Positions 1 to 8,325 of a stretch of DNA of 41,918 nt are shown piece by piece. Position 1 is the stretch's first letter. The number at the start of each line of letters is the position of its first letter. The position numbers and the translations under genes were made by a program. The notes below the pieces were generated by a model, which saw nothing but the letters and a program-made list of their open reading frames with translations, did not search any database and was not told the DNA's origin. The stretch is taken from NCBI GenBank assembly GCA_016296345.1, contig JAEDJL010000016.1, positions 1-41,918 of the forward strand. The letters are read 5' to 3'. The stretch comes from Bacteroidales bacterium (lineage in GTDB: Bacteria; Bacteroidota; Bacteroidia; Bacteroidales; P3).

Positions 1-73
1 TAAAGCATAATTTAATTTGAGTTAAATAACAAAGAGTTCAAATGTTAAATCAATTATTTTGGAAATCAAGCGA

Positions 74-106
74 TTTGGAGATTGTTTGAAAGTGTCATAT
101 TTTTGC
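74..106 (+). promoter_or_regulatory. Bacteroidota-type promoter for the small anchored protein and adhesin
   Basis: TTTG lies at 74-77 and TATTTTTGC at 98-106, with a 20-nt spacer. This matches the Bacteroidota sigma-ABfr pattern TTTG-N19/20-TAnnTTTG. Transcription would start just after 110, upstream of the start at 182, which is one reason for rejecting the longer reading frame from 59. Confidence 0.7.
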
Positions 107-181
107 AGCCTGTTAAATAGCCCGAGTTGCTATTTGACCAAAATGAAAAAAGAAGTTAAACGTAAAAAAAGAAACAAGAAG

Positions 182-415
182 ATGAAAAAAGTAATTCTTT
201 CAGTGGCTCTCTGTCTCGGCTTTGCCTTTGCAGTCAATGCACAAACTGTACCGCCAACGCCGGGAGAGAGTTCTACTGCTAACGCTCAGCAAAGAGTTAA
301 GCAGTTCAGTGTAAAAGGCTCTCCTCTTGCCCCTGCAACACTTTTGTTGCTCGGTTTGGCAGGCGGATTTGCAGGAGTAAAGGTTTATCGTAACAACAAA
401 AACAAGGAGGAGTAG
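182..415 (+). CDS. Small secreted protein with C-terminal membrane anchor
   Basis: A 77-residue protein of unknown function. Residues 1-20 are a typical signal peptide (MKK, hydrophobic core, FAVNAQ cleavage site). A short Pro/Ser/Gln-rich stretch follows (21-45). A second hydrophobic segment (about 49-65: SPLAPATLLLLGLAGG) then leads into a basic tail (VYRNNKNKEE). This motif, hydrophobic helix and basic tail layout resembles C-terminal sorting tails processed by exosortase- or rhombosortase-like enzymes, or a simple anchor; that link is inference. The frame is open back to 59, but 59 lies upstream of the promoter -7 box and only the ATG at 182 gives a signal peptide; an ATG at 143 is a less likely alternative. 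The stop is 3 nt before the adhesin start and the adhesin's Shine-Dalgarno lies inside this gene, so the two are translationally linked. Confidence 0.75.
   Translation: MKKVILSVALCLGFAFAVNAQTVPPTPGESSTANAQQRVKQFSVKGSPLAPATLLLLGLAGGFAGVKVYRNNKNKEE
404..410 (+). promoter_or_regulatory. Strong Shine-Dalgarno for the downstream adhesin
   Basis: AAGGAGG ends 8 nt before the ATG at 419 and lies within the last codons of the preceding small gene. Such a complete Shine-Dalgarno is uncommon in Bacteroidota and supports the start at 419. Confidence 0.6.
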
Positions 416-418
416 GAA

Positions 419-2755
419 ATGAAAAGATTGAGTTTTTATTCATTTTTGTGTGCAGTCCTCTTGATGTCTGCGAACGTTTTCGGACAATTTGCAGGAGGCG
501 ACGGAACACTTTCAAACCCTTATAAGGTGTCCACTGCAACGCAGTTTGCTCAGATAGCAAATTATCCTGATGCTTTCTTTGTTCAAACTACAGATATAAC
601 CTTTAATAAGAGAAACACAACTTTCCCCAAAATTGCATCGTTCTCGGGAATTTATGATGCGCAAGGTCATAAAATCATTGCAGAACGCGACCAAACACAA
701 CCTTTGTTCGGAACAGTAACCGGAACAATAACAAGACTTATTGTTGATATGGGAACATATACTGTTCAAGACGGCGGAGCTATATTGTGTAATGAACTTA
801 ACGGAGGTACAATAAGCTACTGCAACATCAAAGGTAAGGTTACGGGAGTTACAGCAGGCGGTATTGTAAACACAATGAACTCGGGACTTATCGAGTACTG
901 TTGCTTTACAGGTGACGTTACAGCTAATGGAGCTGCTGGTTATAATGTTTTTGGCTATGCAGGAGGAATATGTGCAATACAGAACGGAGGAGAGATAAAA
1001 GGTTCTATGGTTGCTGCTCTAAGTGTAGTAAAAGGTTCTACTTTATTGGGTTTGGCTTCTGCTTCCGGTATTGCAAACACAGAAGCTCAAGCTGCAAGTG
1101 TAACATCATGCTATAGTCAAGCAACGGTAACTATTCAAGGAATTTTTCAAAATGGTACTGCAGCAGATGTTGCAGCCGGCAATGGTACTACAACAAACTC
1201 TTATCCGAATGGACAAGAACTATCAGGACAAGCACTTGCAGATTATTTGAATCAAGGTCTTGACCCTGTTGCATTCGTGGTTGATGGGGTAGGCAATGTG
1301 ATAAGCGTTGCAACTCTTCTTACGGCATCTTCTTCTCCTTCTAATGGTATGGGAATTTTTGTCAGCAAGACAAGCGGTAATTTCAATGCTGCTTCTACTT
1401 GGAACTACACTCCTTCTGATACAAAACAATTTATCATTTCTGCAGGTCATACGGTAACTCTTCGTAATGCAAATAACATAGAAGCAGGAGCAAGCATTAT
1501 CGTAAGAGACGGAGGAAACTTTATCAACACAACTTCAAACGATGTTATTGCAACAATGGAAAAGAACATCACAGCTGATAAGTGGAACTTTATCGGTTTC
1601 CCTGTTAAAGACAATTCAGAAGAGGGCTATGGTGTAGCTCCGTTGGCAGCAGTTGAAGGAGACATTTGGGCATTGGAATATGACTATGCAAACAACACAT
1701 GGGACGATACTTACTTGCACTGGTACGAAGGTAACTATGACTACATCAAAGCAGGAAACGGTATCTTCGCATATCCTGATAACAATTACACTCTAAGCAT
1801 CGAAGGAACTCTTAACAATGCAAACGTTACAGTAACAAATACTATCACAGCAATAGGAAATGGAAATAATGCACTCAGATGGATGGCTTTGGCTAACCCT
1901 TACCCTGCTGAAATAAACGTATCTTCTATAGGTTCCCTTTCAACAGTCCAAGGAACTACAGCTTATACTTACAACGGAACAACATTTGATGCAAATCAAA
2001 CCGGTACAATCAAGGCAGGACAAGGTTTCTTTGTCAATATGGTAAGACAAGGAGGTGTTACTGAATACAGCTTGACCTTTACCAAAAACATGATAAACGG
2101 TTATTCTAATGCCAAGAGCGTAAGTGCAGAGCGTGAGTTTGTAAGCGTATCTGTTTCGACTGACGGCTACAAAGTGCCTGTGTTGTTTGCTCAAAACGAT
2201 GAGGCAACAGACGGATATGACATTTTCGATGCAAATAAGATGTTCGGAAACGGAACAGTTGCAGAGCCATACTTGCTTTGTGAGGGTATAGAGCTTTGCA
2301 AGGAAGAGGTACTCTCTTCTTCTTACACAGCTACAATGAACATCAAGTCTTCCGAAAGCAGAAGTGTTGAGATTATTGCAGACAATATCCCTGAAGGATA
2401 CTCACTTACTTTGATTGACGGAGCTTTGTCTGTCGAGATGAGCGAGGGAGATGTTTACAATGCTGACATTACCAATGGCGAAAACGCAGACCGTTTCAAA
2501 CTTTTGATAACCAAGAACAATGTTTCGATAGCTGACGTTGCCGAAACAGAGAGCATAAGAGTTGTAAACAACAACCGTTCAATCGCAATCTATGGTGGCG
2601 ATGCTGTTCGCACAGAAGTTTACAACACATTGGGACAAAAGGTATATGAGACAAGCGACAGAACATTTGATTTGAACAATGTGGCATCGGGAGCATACGT
2701 TTTGAAAGTGCAAGACGGCAAGAGCGTAAGCTCATCGAAAATTGTTGTCGAATAG
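419..2755 (+). CDS. T9SS-secreted GLUG/beta-helix adhesin
   Basis: A 778-residue secreted surface protein. It has a signal peptide (1-22, ending NVFGQ). The region 23-240 begins GGDGTLSNPYKVSTATQFA, the usual opening of GLUG or right-handed beta-helix adhesins. It continues with repeats of the type GGxIxxCxxxGxVTG (for example GGTISYCNIKGKVTG and SGLIEYCCFTGDV). Around 305-370 a G8-like segment (ASTWNYTP..HTVTL) leads into a module often found in T9SS proteins (WNFIGFPV, LANPYPAEI). The last ~75 residues (YNTLGQKVYETS, SGAYVLKVQDGKSV, ending KIVVE) form a type A C-terminal sorting domain, implying export by the type IX system and attachment to the cell surface. The ligand is unknown. It is co-transcribed with the small anchored protein upstream and followed by a terminator at 2806-2837. 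Confidence 0.85.
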   Translation: MKRLSFYSFLCAVLLMSANVFGQFAGGDGTLSNPYKVSTATQFAQIANYPDAFFVQTTDITFNKRNTTFPKIASFSGIYDAQGHKIIAERDQTQPLFGTVTGTITRLIVDMGTYTVQDGGAILCNELNGGTISYCNIKGKVTGVTAGGIVNTMNSGLIEYCCFTGDVTANGAAGYNVFGYAGGICAIQNGGEIKGSMVAALSVVKGSTLLGLASASGIANTEAQAASVTSCYSQATVTIQGIFQNGTAADVAAGNGTTTNSYPNGQELSGQALADYLNQGLDPVAFVVDGVGNVISVATLLTASSSPSNGMGIFVSKTSGNFNAASTWNYTPSDTKQFIISAGHTVTLRNANNIEAGASIIVRDGGNFINTTSNDVIATMEKNITADKWNFIGFPVKDNSEEGYGVAPLAAVEGDIWALEYDYANNTWDDTYLHWYEGNYDYIKAGNGIFAYPDNNYTLSIEGTLNNANVTVTNTITAIGNGNNALRWMALANPYPAEINVSSIGSLSTVQGTTAYTYNGTTFDANQTGTIKAGQGFFVNMVRQGGVTEYSLTFTKNMINGYSNAKSVSAEREFVSVSVSTDGYKVPVLFAQNDEATDGYDIFDANKMFGNGTVAEPYLLCEGIELCKEEVLSSSYTATMNIKSSESRSVEIIADNIPEGYSLTLIDGALSVEMSEGDVYNADITNGENADRFKLLITKNNVSIADVAETESIRVVNNNRSIAIYGGDAVRTEVYNTLGQKVYETSDRTFDLNNVASGAYVLKVQDGKSVSSSKIVVE

Positions 2756-2805
2756 GAGACGGAAATAATAAAACTTTTTCATTAAAAGTTCTTTTTTCTT
2801 GTGGT

Positions 2806-2837
2806 GTCCGAGGCGTCCTGCCTCGGACCTTTTTTTT
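2806..2837 (+). terminator. Intrinsic terminator after the adhesin
   Basis: A perfect 9-bp stem, GTCCGAGGC (2806-2814) with GCCTCGGAC (2820-2828), has a 5-nt loop and is followed by an 8-T run at 2830-2837. It separates the adhesin operon from cinA. Confidence 0.9.
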
Positions 2838-2884
2838 GTTTTGATTATACCATATTATATATAGGGACAGAGAACAAAATTTGC

Positions 2885-2893
2885 TACCTTTGC
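2885..2893 (+). promoter_or_regulatory. Promoter -7 box for cinA
   Basis: TACCTTTGC matches the Bacteroidota -7 consensus 22 nt before the cinA ATG. No TTTG is seen at the usual upstream distance, so the -33 element is weak or absent. Confidence 0.65.
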
Positions 2894-2914
2894 AGGCTGT
2901 AAAAAGACAGGATT

Positions 2915-4150
2915 ATGACGCAGGTTGCTATTTTGAATATAGGAGACGAACTATTGATTGGTCAGGTGGTCAATACCAATGCTGCCGAAATGGCAAAGAT
3001 GTTGAACTCCGAGGGTTTTGATGTTACAGAGACCCTTGTTGTGGGAGACAAAGAAGAGATGATTGTTTCGGCTCTTCGGTTTCTTATGCAGAGAGCCGAT
3101 GTTGTTCTTTTGACAGGCGGTCTCGGACCTACAAAAGACGATATTACCAAGAAGATTTTGGCTCGTGAGTTTGGTGCAAAGCTGATTGAAGACGAAAAAG
3201 TCCTCAATCATGTGGAGCAGTACTTCAAACAAAAAAATCTTCCTTTCACTTCCACTAACAGAGAGCAGGCTTTAGTTCCCGATAATTGCAGAGTGATTTT
3301 CAATTCTGTTGGAACTGCTCCCGGAATGTGCTTTGAAAAGGAAGGCAAAGTGGTGATTTCGATGCCGGGAGTGCCGTTTGAAATGCGTCTTATGATGAAA
3401 GAGGTGATTGCTATCCTCAAACAACATTTCAAAAGCGAGGCTATAGAACACAGAACTCTCCTTTTGTCGGGCATTGGCGAGAGTTTTCTCTCCGATATGC
3501 TCGAAGAGTTTGAAGCTGCTTTGCCAAAGAACATTTCGCTTGCCTATCTTCCCAAGGGTGGAACGATAAGATTGAGACTTACTTGCAAGGGTGAGGACAA
3601 AGAAACGGTAGTCTCTCAGATTAAATCTCAAACAGAGCGTCTTCGAAGCCTTGTCGAGAAATATTTTATGGGCTTTGATTGTGATAATCTTGCTCAAACC
3701 CTTGCCGAAAGGTTGTTGCAGAACAACAAAACGATATGTACAGCCGAGAGTTGCACGGGAGGAAACATTGCTCACTTGATTACGCTTGTTGCGGGCAGCA
3801 GTATATATTATAAAGGTAGCGTTGTGAGCTATGCAAACTCGGTAAAAGCAGACGTTTTGGGCGTAAGCAAAGAAGATTTGGAGACTTTCGGAGCTGTGAG
3901 CGAACAAGTGGTAAAGCAAATGGCAGAGGGAGCAAGACGATTGTTGAATACTGATTATGCAATAGCTACTTCCGGCATTGCAGGACCTACGGGAGGCAGC
4001 AGCCAAAAGCCTGTGGGAACGGTGTGGATTGCAGTTGCAGGCAAAGATTTCTGCATTGCACAAAAGCATTTCTTTGCAACAAGTCGAGACAACTTTATCG
4101 AACGAGCTTCAAATCAGGCTTTGCTGATGTGTTTGGAGAATGTGAAATAG
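2915..4150 (+). CDS. cinA: CinA family protein, nicotinamide mononucleotide deamidase
   Basis: A 411-residue two-domain CinA of normal family length. The N-terminal half (1-170) is the molybdopterin-binding-like COG1058 domain, with NIGDELLIGQ near the start and TGGLGPTKDD at 67-76. The C-terminal half (about 255-411) is the PncC-type NMN amidohydrolase domain, with AESCTGG at 277-283 and ATSGIAGPTGG later. The family converts nicotinamide mononucleotide to nicotinate mononucleotide in the pyridine nucleotide cycle; some homologues also act on ADP-ribose. It is cytoplasmic. It has its own promoter and is followed by a new promoter at 4168, so it is probably transcribed alone. An NAD synthetase lies about 26 kb downstream, but nothing in the sequence links the two. 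Confidence 0.95.
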   Translation: MTQVAILNIGDELLIGQVVNTNAAEMAKMLNSEGFDVTETLVVGDKEEMIVSALRFLMQRADVVLLTGGLGPTKDDITKKILAREFGAKLIEDEKVLNHVEQYFKQKNLPFTSTNREQALVPDNCRVIFNSVGTAPGMCFEKEGKVVISMPGVPFEMRLMMKEVIAILKQHFKSEAIEHRTLLLSGIGESFLSDMLEEFEAALPKNISLAYLPKGGTIRLRLTCKGEDKETVVSQIKSQTERLRSLVEKYFMGFDCDNLAQTLAERLLQNNKTICTAESCTGGNIAHLITLVAGSSIYYKGSVVSYANSVKADVLGVSKEDLETFGAVSEQVVKQMAEGARRLLNTDYAIATSGIAGPTGGSSQKPVGTVWIAVAGKDFCIAQKHFFATSRDNFIERASNQALLMCLENVK

Positions 4151-4167
4151 TCGTTGCTCACATATAG

Positions 4168-4198
4168 ATTGTAATTCGCATCTTTGTTGTAACTTTGC
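4168..4198 (+). promoter_or_regulatory. Bacteroidota-type promoter for the glycan gene cluster
   Basis: ATTG (4168-4171) is followed after 18 nt by TAACTTTGC (4190-4198), a good -7 box, 38 nt before the ATG at 4237. It likely drives the run of genes to 9513. Confidence 0.7.
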
Positions 4199-4236
4199 AC
4201 CCAAGAAACAAAAGCATTTGGGCTGTTTGACGTGAT

Positions 4237-5022
4237 ATGAAGAGGTTAATCAAGTTTTTTCTTCGCAAAGTGCCGAGACCAATCTTGCAAAGGTTTGTCC
4301 GTATTGCAATGTTGTGTTGCAAACCTTTGTATTTGGGTAACCGAAAGGAGTGTCCTGTTTGTGGAAAGCACTACAAGAAGTTTTTGCCTTATGGTTATGT
4401 GGTTTCGAGAGACAATGCTCTGTGTCCGAATTGCCTTGCCTTGGAAAGACATCGCCTTTTGTGGTTGTTTTTGCAAACAAAGACTGACCTTTTTTCGGCA
4501 AAGCTCTCTTTTCTTCACATAGCTCCCGAAATTTGTTTCATAAAACGTTTTAAGGCTGTGCCTACGCTCGACTACAAGACGGCAGATTTGGAAAGTCCGT
4601 GGGCAGATATTCACCTTAATGTGGAGAGTATGCCTTTGGAGAGCGAGAGTTTTGACGTGATAATGGCAAACCACATTTTGGAACACGTCGAACACTTGGA
4701 CAAAGCCCTTGGAGAGATTTACAGAGTACTCAAAAAAGGAGGTTGGGCGGTGCTTCTTTCGCCCATAAACCCCGAAAGAGAGACCACTTATGAGGATAGC
4801 TCGATTACAAGTCCCGAAGAGAGAGAAAAACACTTCGGTCAGAAAGACCACCTCAGGGAGTTCGGAAGAGATTATGCCAAAGTATTGTCTCAAGCAGGCT
4901 TTACGGTCGAAGATATTGACTTTGCATCTTCGATAGATGCCGAAAAGGTAGAGCGTTACGCCCTTGCAAGCGGCGAAGTGTCGAGTATAGTCAATCATAT
5001 CTTTGTTGTACGAAAACCATAA
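4237..5022 (+). CDS. Zinc-ribbon class I SAM-dependent methyltransferase
   Basis: A 261-residue protein. Near the N-terminus two CxxC pairs (C39/C42 in CPVCG and C63/C66 in CPNC) form a likely zinc ribbon, preceded by a basic segment with no signal peptide. A Methyltransf_11-type Rossmann domain follows (about 85-200), with DYKTADLES, SFDVIMANHILEHV and a motif typical of family 11 (LGEIYRVLKKGGWAVL). The substrate is unknown. The genes immediately downstream are a glycosyltransferase and heptose-activating enzymes, so methylation of a sugar or cell-surface glycan is plausible; this is inference. It starts 5 nt before the next gene and is the first gene after the promoter at 4168. Confidence 0.85.
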   Translation: MKRLIKFFLRKVPRPILQRFVRIAMLCCKPLYLGNRKECPVCGKHYKKFLPYGYVVSRDNALCPNCLALERHRLLWLFLQTKTDLFSAKLSFLHIAPEICFIKRFKAVPTLDYKTADLESPWADIHLNVESMPLESESFDVIMANHILEHVEHLDKALGEIYRVLKKGGWAVLLSPINPERETTYEDSSITSPEEREKHFGQKDHLREFGRDYAKVLSQAGFTVEDIDFASSIDAEKVERYALASGEVSSIVNHIFVVRKP

Positions 5023-5027
5023 GAGCG

Positions 5028-6158
5028 ATGAAGATTGTTTTGGTAGGCACTGCATATCCTTACAGAGGCGGTTTGGCATCGTTTAACGAGAGATTGATGC
5101 AACAGTTTCAAGACGAGGGCGACCAAGTCGAAATACAAACTTTCTCTTTGCAATATCCGTCTTTCCTTTTCCCCGGAAAAACTCAATATAGCGATAGTAA
5201 ACCCTCGCATAACTTCAAAATAGAACGCTCGATCAGCTCTATAAACCCTTTTTCGTGGATAAGAGTGGGTCGAAAGCTCAAACGCTTGCAACCCGACATC
5301 ATTATAATAAAGTATTGGTTGCCTTTCATGGCTCCATGCTTCGGAGTAACAGCCTCTGTTGCCAAAGCAAACAAACATACTCGCATTGTGGCAATCGCAG
5401 ACAACATAATAGCTCACGAACCTCGCTTTTTCGACAAGTGGTTTACCGCTTTCTTTGCAAAAAGGGTCGATTGCTGGGTGGCAATGAGCCAAAGCGTTTT
5501 GAGAGATATTGATATTTTTGACACAAAGTCTCCTCGTGCTTTGACACCTCACCCTTTGTTTGATAATTTCGGGCAAGCTGTCGAGAGAAATCTTGCTCTT
5601 GAAACTCTCGGTCTTCAAAAGGGAAAAATCAATCTTCTCTTTTTCGGATTGGTAAGAGAATATAAAGGATTGGATATTCTTTTGCAGGCAATGAAAGACA
5701 CAAGGCTCAAAGCATATCCGCTTTGTCTTGTGGTTGCAGGGGAGTTTTATGACGATTATTCCAAGTATGAACAAATGGTTGAAGAGTATGGTTTGAGCGA
5801 AGTGGTCAAAATGGAAAACAAGTTCATAAAAGACGAAGATGTTGCTACCTATTTTTCGGCTTGCGACTTGGTTGTGCTGCCCTACAAGAGTGCAACGCAG
5901 AGCGGAGTTACCCAAATAGCATTCCATTTCTCCAAACCGATGCTTGTAACCAAGGTTGGAGGATTGCCCGAAATTGTTTCGGAGGGCAGAAGCGGCTATG
6001 TGTGCGAACCAAATGCCGAAAGCATAGCCGATTGTTTGGAAGACTTTTGTTCAAACAAAAGAAACTTTGACCAAACCTTGCAACAAGAAAAGCAACGTTT
6101 CGCATGGGACAAGATGACAGCCACTATAAGAGAATTATATAACAAATTGAAAAGCTGA
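5028..6158 (+). CDS. Family 4 glycosyltransferase (GT-B fold)
   Basis: A 376-residue glycosyltransferase. The N-terminal Rossmann half carries a glycine-rich start (VGTAYPYRGGLASFNERL). The C-terminal GT1-type half (about 185-360) contains LLFFGLVREYKGLDILLQA, ACDLVVLPYKSATQSGV and the donor-binding stretch GGLPEIVSEGRSGYV, where the EIVSEG segment includes the usual E-x7-E glutamate region. It would transfer a nucleotide-activated sugar in the cytoplasm at the membrane face. Context (methyltransferase before, heptose kinase and nucleotidyltransferase after, one-base TGATG overlap with the kinase) suggests a heptose-containing surface glycan, but donor and acceptor cannot be read from the sequence. 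Confidence 0.9.
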   Translation: MKIVLVGTAYPYRGGLASFNERLMQQFQDEGDQVEIQTFSLQYPSFLFPGKTQYSDSKPSHNFKIERSISSINPFSWIRVGRKLKRLQPDIIIIKYWLPFMAPCFGVTASVAKANKHTRIVAIADNIIAHEPRFFDKWFTAFFAKRVDCWVAMSQSVLRDIDIFDTKSPRALTPHPLFDNFGQAVERNLALETLGLQKGKINLLFFGLVREYKGLDILLQAMKDTRLKAYPLCLVVAGEFYDDYSKYEQMVEEYGLSEVVKMENKFIKDEDVATYFSACDLVVLPYKSATQSGVTQIAFHFSKPMLVTKVGGLPEIVSEGRSGYVCEPNAESIADCLEDFCSNKRNFDQTLQQEKQRFAWDKMTATIRELYNKLKS

Positions 6159-7180
6159 TGATAGTAAGGAGCAAAGCACCTTTGCGATTGGGTTTGGCAG
6201 GAGGGGGAACAGATGTGTCTCCTTTCTCTGATATTTATGGTGGTTGCATACTTAATGCGACCATAAGCCTGTATGCTTATTGCGATATTGTGCCTCGAGA
6301 TGACGGAAAGATAATTTTCACAACCGAAGACAGAGGAGAAAGATTTGAATGCACAAGCAGGCGGGAGCTTCCTATGAATGGCAATCTCGATTTGCTCAAA
6401 GCGATTTACAACAGGGTGATAAAGGATTTTGATTTGCCTGCTCAATCGTTTGAACTCCATACTTTTGTAGATGCACCTGCGGGAAGCGGTTTGGGAACTT
6501 CTTCAACCCTTGTGGTGGCTGTACTTGGTGCTTTTGTACAGTGGCTTTCTCTTCCCTTGGCTGAGTATGATATTGCTTCTTTGGCTTATTCTATCGAAAG
6601 AGAAGACCTTTGTCTTGCAGGCGGAAAGCAAGATCAGTATGCTGCAACCTTCGGAGGGTTTAACTTTATAGAGTTTTATGCCGACAACAAGGTCATTGTC
6701 AATCCTCTTAGGATAAAAGACAAAATTATGAACGAGCTTTCGCGAAACATTGTCTTGTTTTACACTTCCACTTCGAGAGATTCGGCTGCCATAATCGAAA
6801 GACAACAAAAAAATGTCATATCCAACAACACCAAATCGATAGATGCAATGCAGCAGTTGAAGAAACAAGCTGTTCTTATGAAGGAAGCATTGCTCAAAAA
6901 CGACTTGGACAAAATAGGAGACATCTTAAACCTCGGCTGGGAGTACAAACGACAAATGGCAAGCGGCATAAGCACCGATTTGTTTGAAGATGTATATAAA
7001 GCAGCCTTGCAGGCAGGAGCAAGAGGAGGCAAAATATCGGGAGCAGGAGGGGGAGGCTATATCTTCTTTTATTGTCCCGATTGTGTGAGATACAGAGTTA
7101 TAGATGTGTTAAACAATTTTGGCGGTAAGGTTCGTCGGTTTGAATTTACAAAAGAAGGTTTGCAGACATGGCAAATGTAA
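6158..7180 (+). CDS. hddA: GHMP sugar kinase, D-glycero-D-manno-heptose 7-phosphate kinase-like
   Basis: A 340-residue GHMP-family kinase. The N-terminus (RSKAPLRLGLAGGGTDVSPF) is characteristic of the HddA branch. The ATP-binding loop APAGSGLGTSS starts at residue 106, and the C-terminal GHMP motif GAGGGGYIFFY is present. HddA phosphorylates C1 of D-glycero-alpha-D-manno-heptose 7-phosphate on the way to GDP-heptose. The next gene is an HddC-like nucleotidyltransferase overlapping this one by 13 nt, which fits the pathway. No isomerase (GmhA) or phosphatase (GmhB) gene is in the window. A related sugar-phosphate kinase specificity is possible. The ATG overlaps the stop of the glycosyltransferase by one base (TGATG), implying coupled translation. 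Confidence 0.85.
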   Translation: MIVRSKAPLRLGLAGGGTDVSPFSDIYGGCILNATISLYAYCDIVPRDDGKIIFTTEDRGERFECTSRRELPMNGNLDLLKAIYNRVIKDFDLPAQSFELHTFVDAPAGSGLGTSSTLVVAVLGAFVQWLSLPLAEYDIASLAYSIEREDLCLAGGKQDQYAATFGGFNFIEFYADNKVIVNPLRIKDKIMNELSRNIVLFYTSTSRDSAAIIERQQKNVISNNTKSIDAMQQLKKQAVLMKEALLKNDLDKIGDILNLGWEYKRQMASGISTDLFEDVYKAALQAGARGGKISGAGGGGYIFFYCPDCVRYRVIDVLNNFGGKVRRFEFTKEGLQTWQM

Positions 7181-7908
7181 TTCCGATAAGTGAGGCGGTC
7201 ATTCTTTGCGGAGGAAAGGGTACAAGGCTTCGCAATGTGGTAAGTGATGTTCCCAAACCTTTGGCTTCGATAAACGGAACGCCTTTTCTCTCCATTCTTA
7301 TGCACAGTCTGATTTTGCAAGGGGTGAAACGCTTCATTCTTGCGAGCGGATATATGCACCAAAAGATAGAAAACATATATGGAAACAGCTTTGAGGGAGC
7401 AGAAATAATCCATTCGGCAGAGCAAACTCCCTTGGGAACGGGAGGAGCAATCGCAAAAGCTCTCTCGAAGGCTCAAAGCGAAAATGTGCTTGTGGTCAAT
7501 GGCGACAGCATAATCAAGTTTGACTTGAAGCAAACGGCTTTGGAATTTGATAAAATCAAGAAAGAAAATCCCAATATCAAATTTCCTGCTCTTCTTACGC
7601 TCAAACCCATGGAAAATGTGGACAGATATGGAGCTGTAAGCCTTTCTTGTGGCAGGATTGAGGCGTTTGAAGAAAAGTCTTTTAAAGAAAAATGTTTGAT
7701 AAATGCAGGAGTGTATGTGCTTTGTCGAGATGTTTTCAAGACAAGAGGCACAGATGAGGTTTTTTCTTTTGAAAAAGATTTTTTGGAAGTTGAAGTCGGT
7801 CGAAAAAGTCTTTTCGGCATTGTGTGCGAAGGCTTTTTTATCGACATAGGTGTGCCTGAGGATTATGCAAAAGCTCAGGAAGTTTTGACCAAACAGTTTG
7901 ACAGATAA
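7168..7908 (+). CDS. hddC: Sugar-phosphate nucleotidyltransferase, HddC-like
   Basis: A 246-residue NTP_transferase protein. Near the N-terminus is the signature AVILCGGKGTRLRNVV followed by VPKPLASING, the nucleotide- and metal-binding core of sugar-1-phosphate nucleotidyltransferases. Further on are QTPLGTGGAIAKAL and NGDSIIKFD (metal-binding Asp). The length and the pairing with an HddA-like kinase point to D-glycero-alpha-D-manno-heptose 1-phosphate guanylyltransferase, making GDP-heptose for a surface glycan. Another sugar phosphate cannot be excluded. The gene starts inside the end of the kinase gene, so the two are coupled. Confidence 0.8.
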   Translation: MANVIPISEAVILCGGKGTRLRNVVSDVPKPLASINGTPFLSILMHSLILQGVKRFILASGYMHQKIENIYGNSFEGAEIIHSAEQTPLGTGGAIAKALSKAQSENVLVVNGDSIIKFDLKQTALEFDKIKKENPNIKFPALLTLKPMENVDRYGAVSLSCGRIEAFEEKSFKEKCLINAGVYVLCRDVFKTRGTDEVFSFEKDFLEVEVGRKSLFGIVCEGFFIDIGVPEDYAKAQEVLTKQFDR

Positions 7909-7929
7909 TAAGAAACACAATACAATAAT

Positions 7930-8310
7930 ATGGAATTGAACATAACAAGCGGAGTTTGCGGCAAGCAACAAATCGAAGTAAGCAAAGAAATCACTGCAAT
8001 CTCTTTCGGCTCGGGTGATGTGGAAGTTTTTGCCACCCCTGCAATGATTGCACTCATGGAAAAGACAGCCAACGAGTCTGTAAAGTCGTTGCTGCCTTCG
8101 GATTGTGTGAGTGTGGGAATTGAAATCAACGCCAAGCACATCAAGGCTTCAAAAATAGGCAGCACAGTGGTGTGTGAGAGTTTTTTGAGCAAGGTTGAGG
8201 GCAAGAAACTTACCTTTGACATTACCGCATACGACGAAAATGGAAAGATAGGAGAGGCTACACATTGCCGAGTTGTGGTAGAAAAGGACAAGTTTTTGAG
8301 CAAACTATAA
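7930..8310 (+). CDS. Hotdog-fold thioesterase, FlK-like family
   Basis: A 126-residue single hotdog domain. The stretch VFATPAMIALMEKTANESV is typical of the family of small thioesterases that includes fluoroacetyl-CoA thioesterase FlK, where the Glu/Thr region lines the active site. The later VGIEINAKHIKAS and THCRVVVEKDKF match the remaining strands. Members hydrolyse acyl-CoA thioesters; the substrate here is unknown, and fluoroacetate resistance should not be inferred. It sits 21 nt after the nucleotidyltransferase and 15 nt before the rRNA methyltransferase, apparently in the same transcript, without an obvious functional link to either. Confidence 0.8.
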   Translation: MELNITSGVCGKQQIEVSKEITAISFGSGDVEVFATPAMIALMEKTANESVKSLLPSDCVSVGIEINAKHIKASKIGSTVVCESFLSKVEGKKLTFDITAYDENGKIGEATHCRVVVEKDKFLSKL

Positions 8311-8325
8311 AACAAAAGCAGGATT

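Noticed and set aside
59..181. Extended start of the small anchored protein at 59
   Set aside because: The extension overlaps the promoter -7 box at 98-106 and destroys the signal peptide; 182 is preferred.
7069..8139. Long antisense open frame (356 codons), and similar ones at 4246-5079, 4995-5927 and 31457-32428
   Set aside because: The opposite strand in each case carries recognisable enzyme domains with intact motifs; the antisense products have no family features and cross gene boundaries.
7930..8310. Fluoroacetate resistance gene
   Set aside because: Only the fold family is recognisable; the small FlK-like hotdog family has many members with other or unknown substrates.
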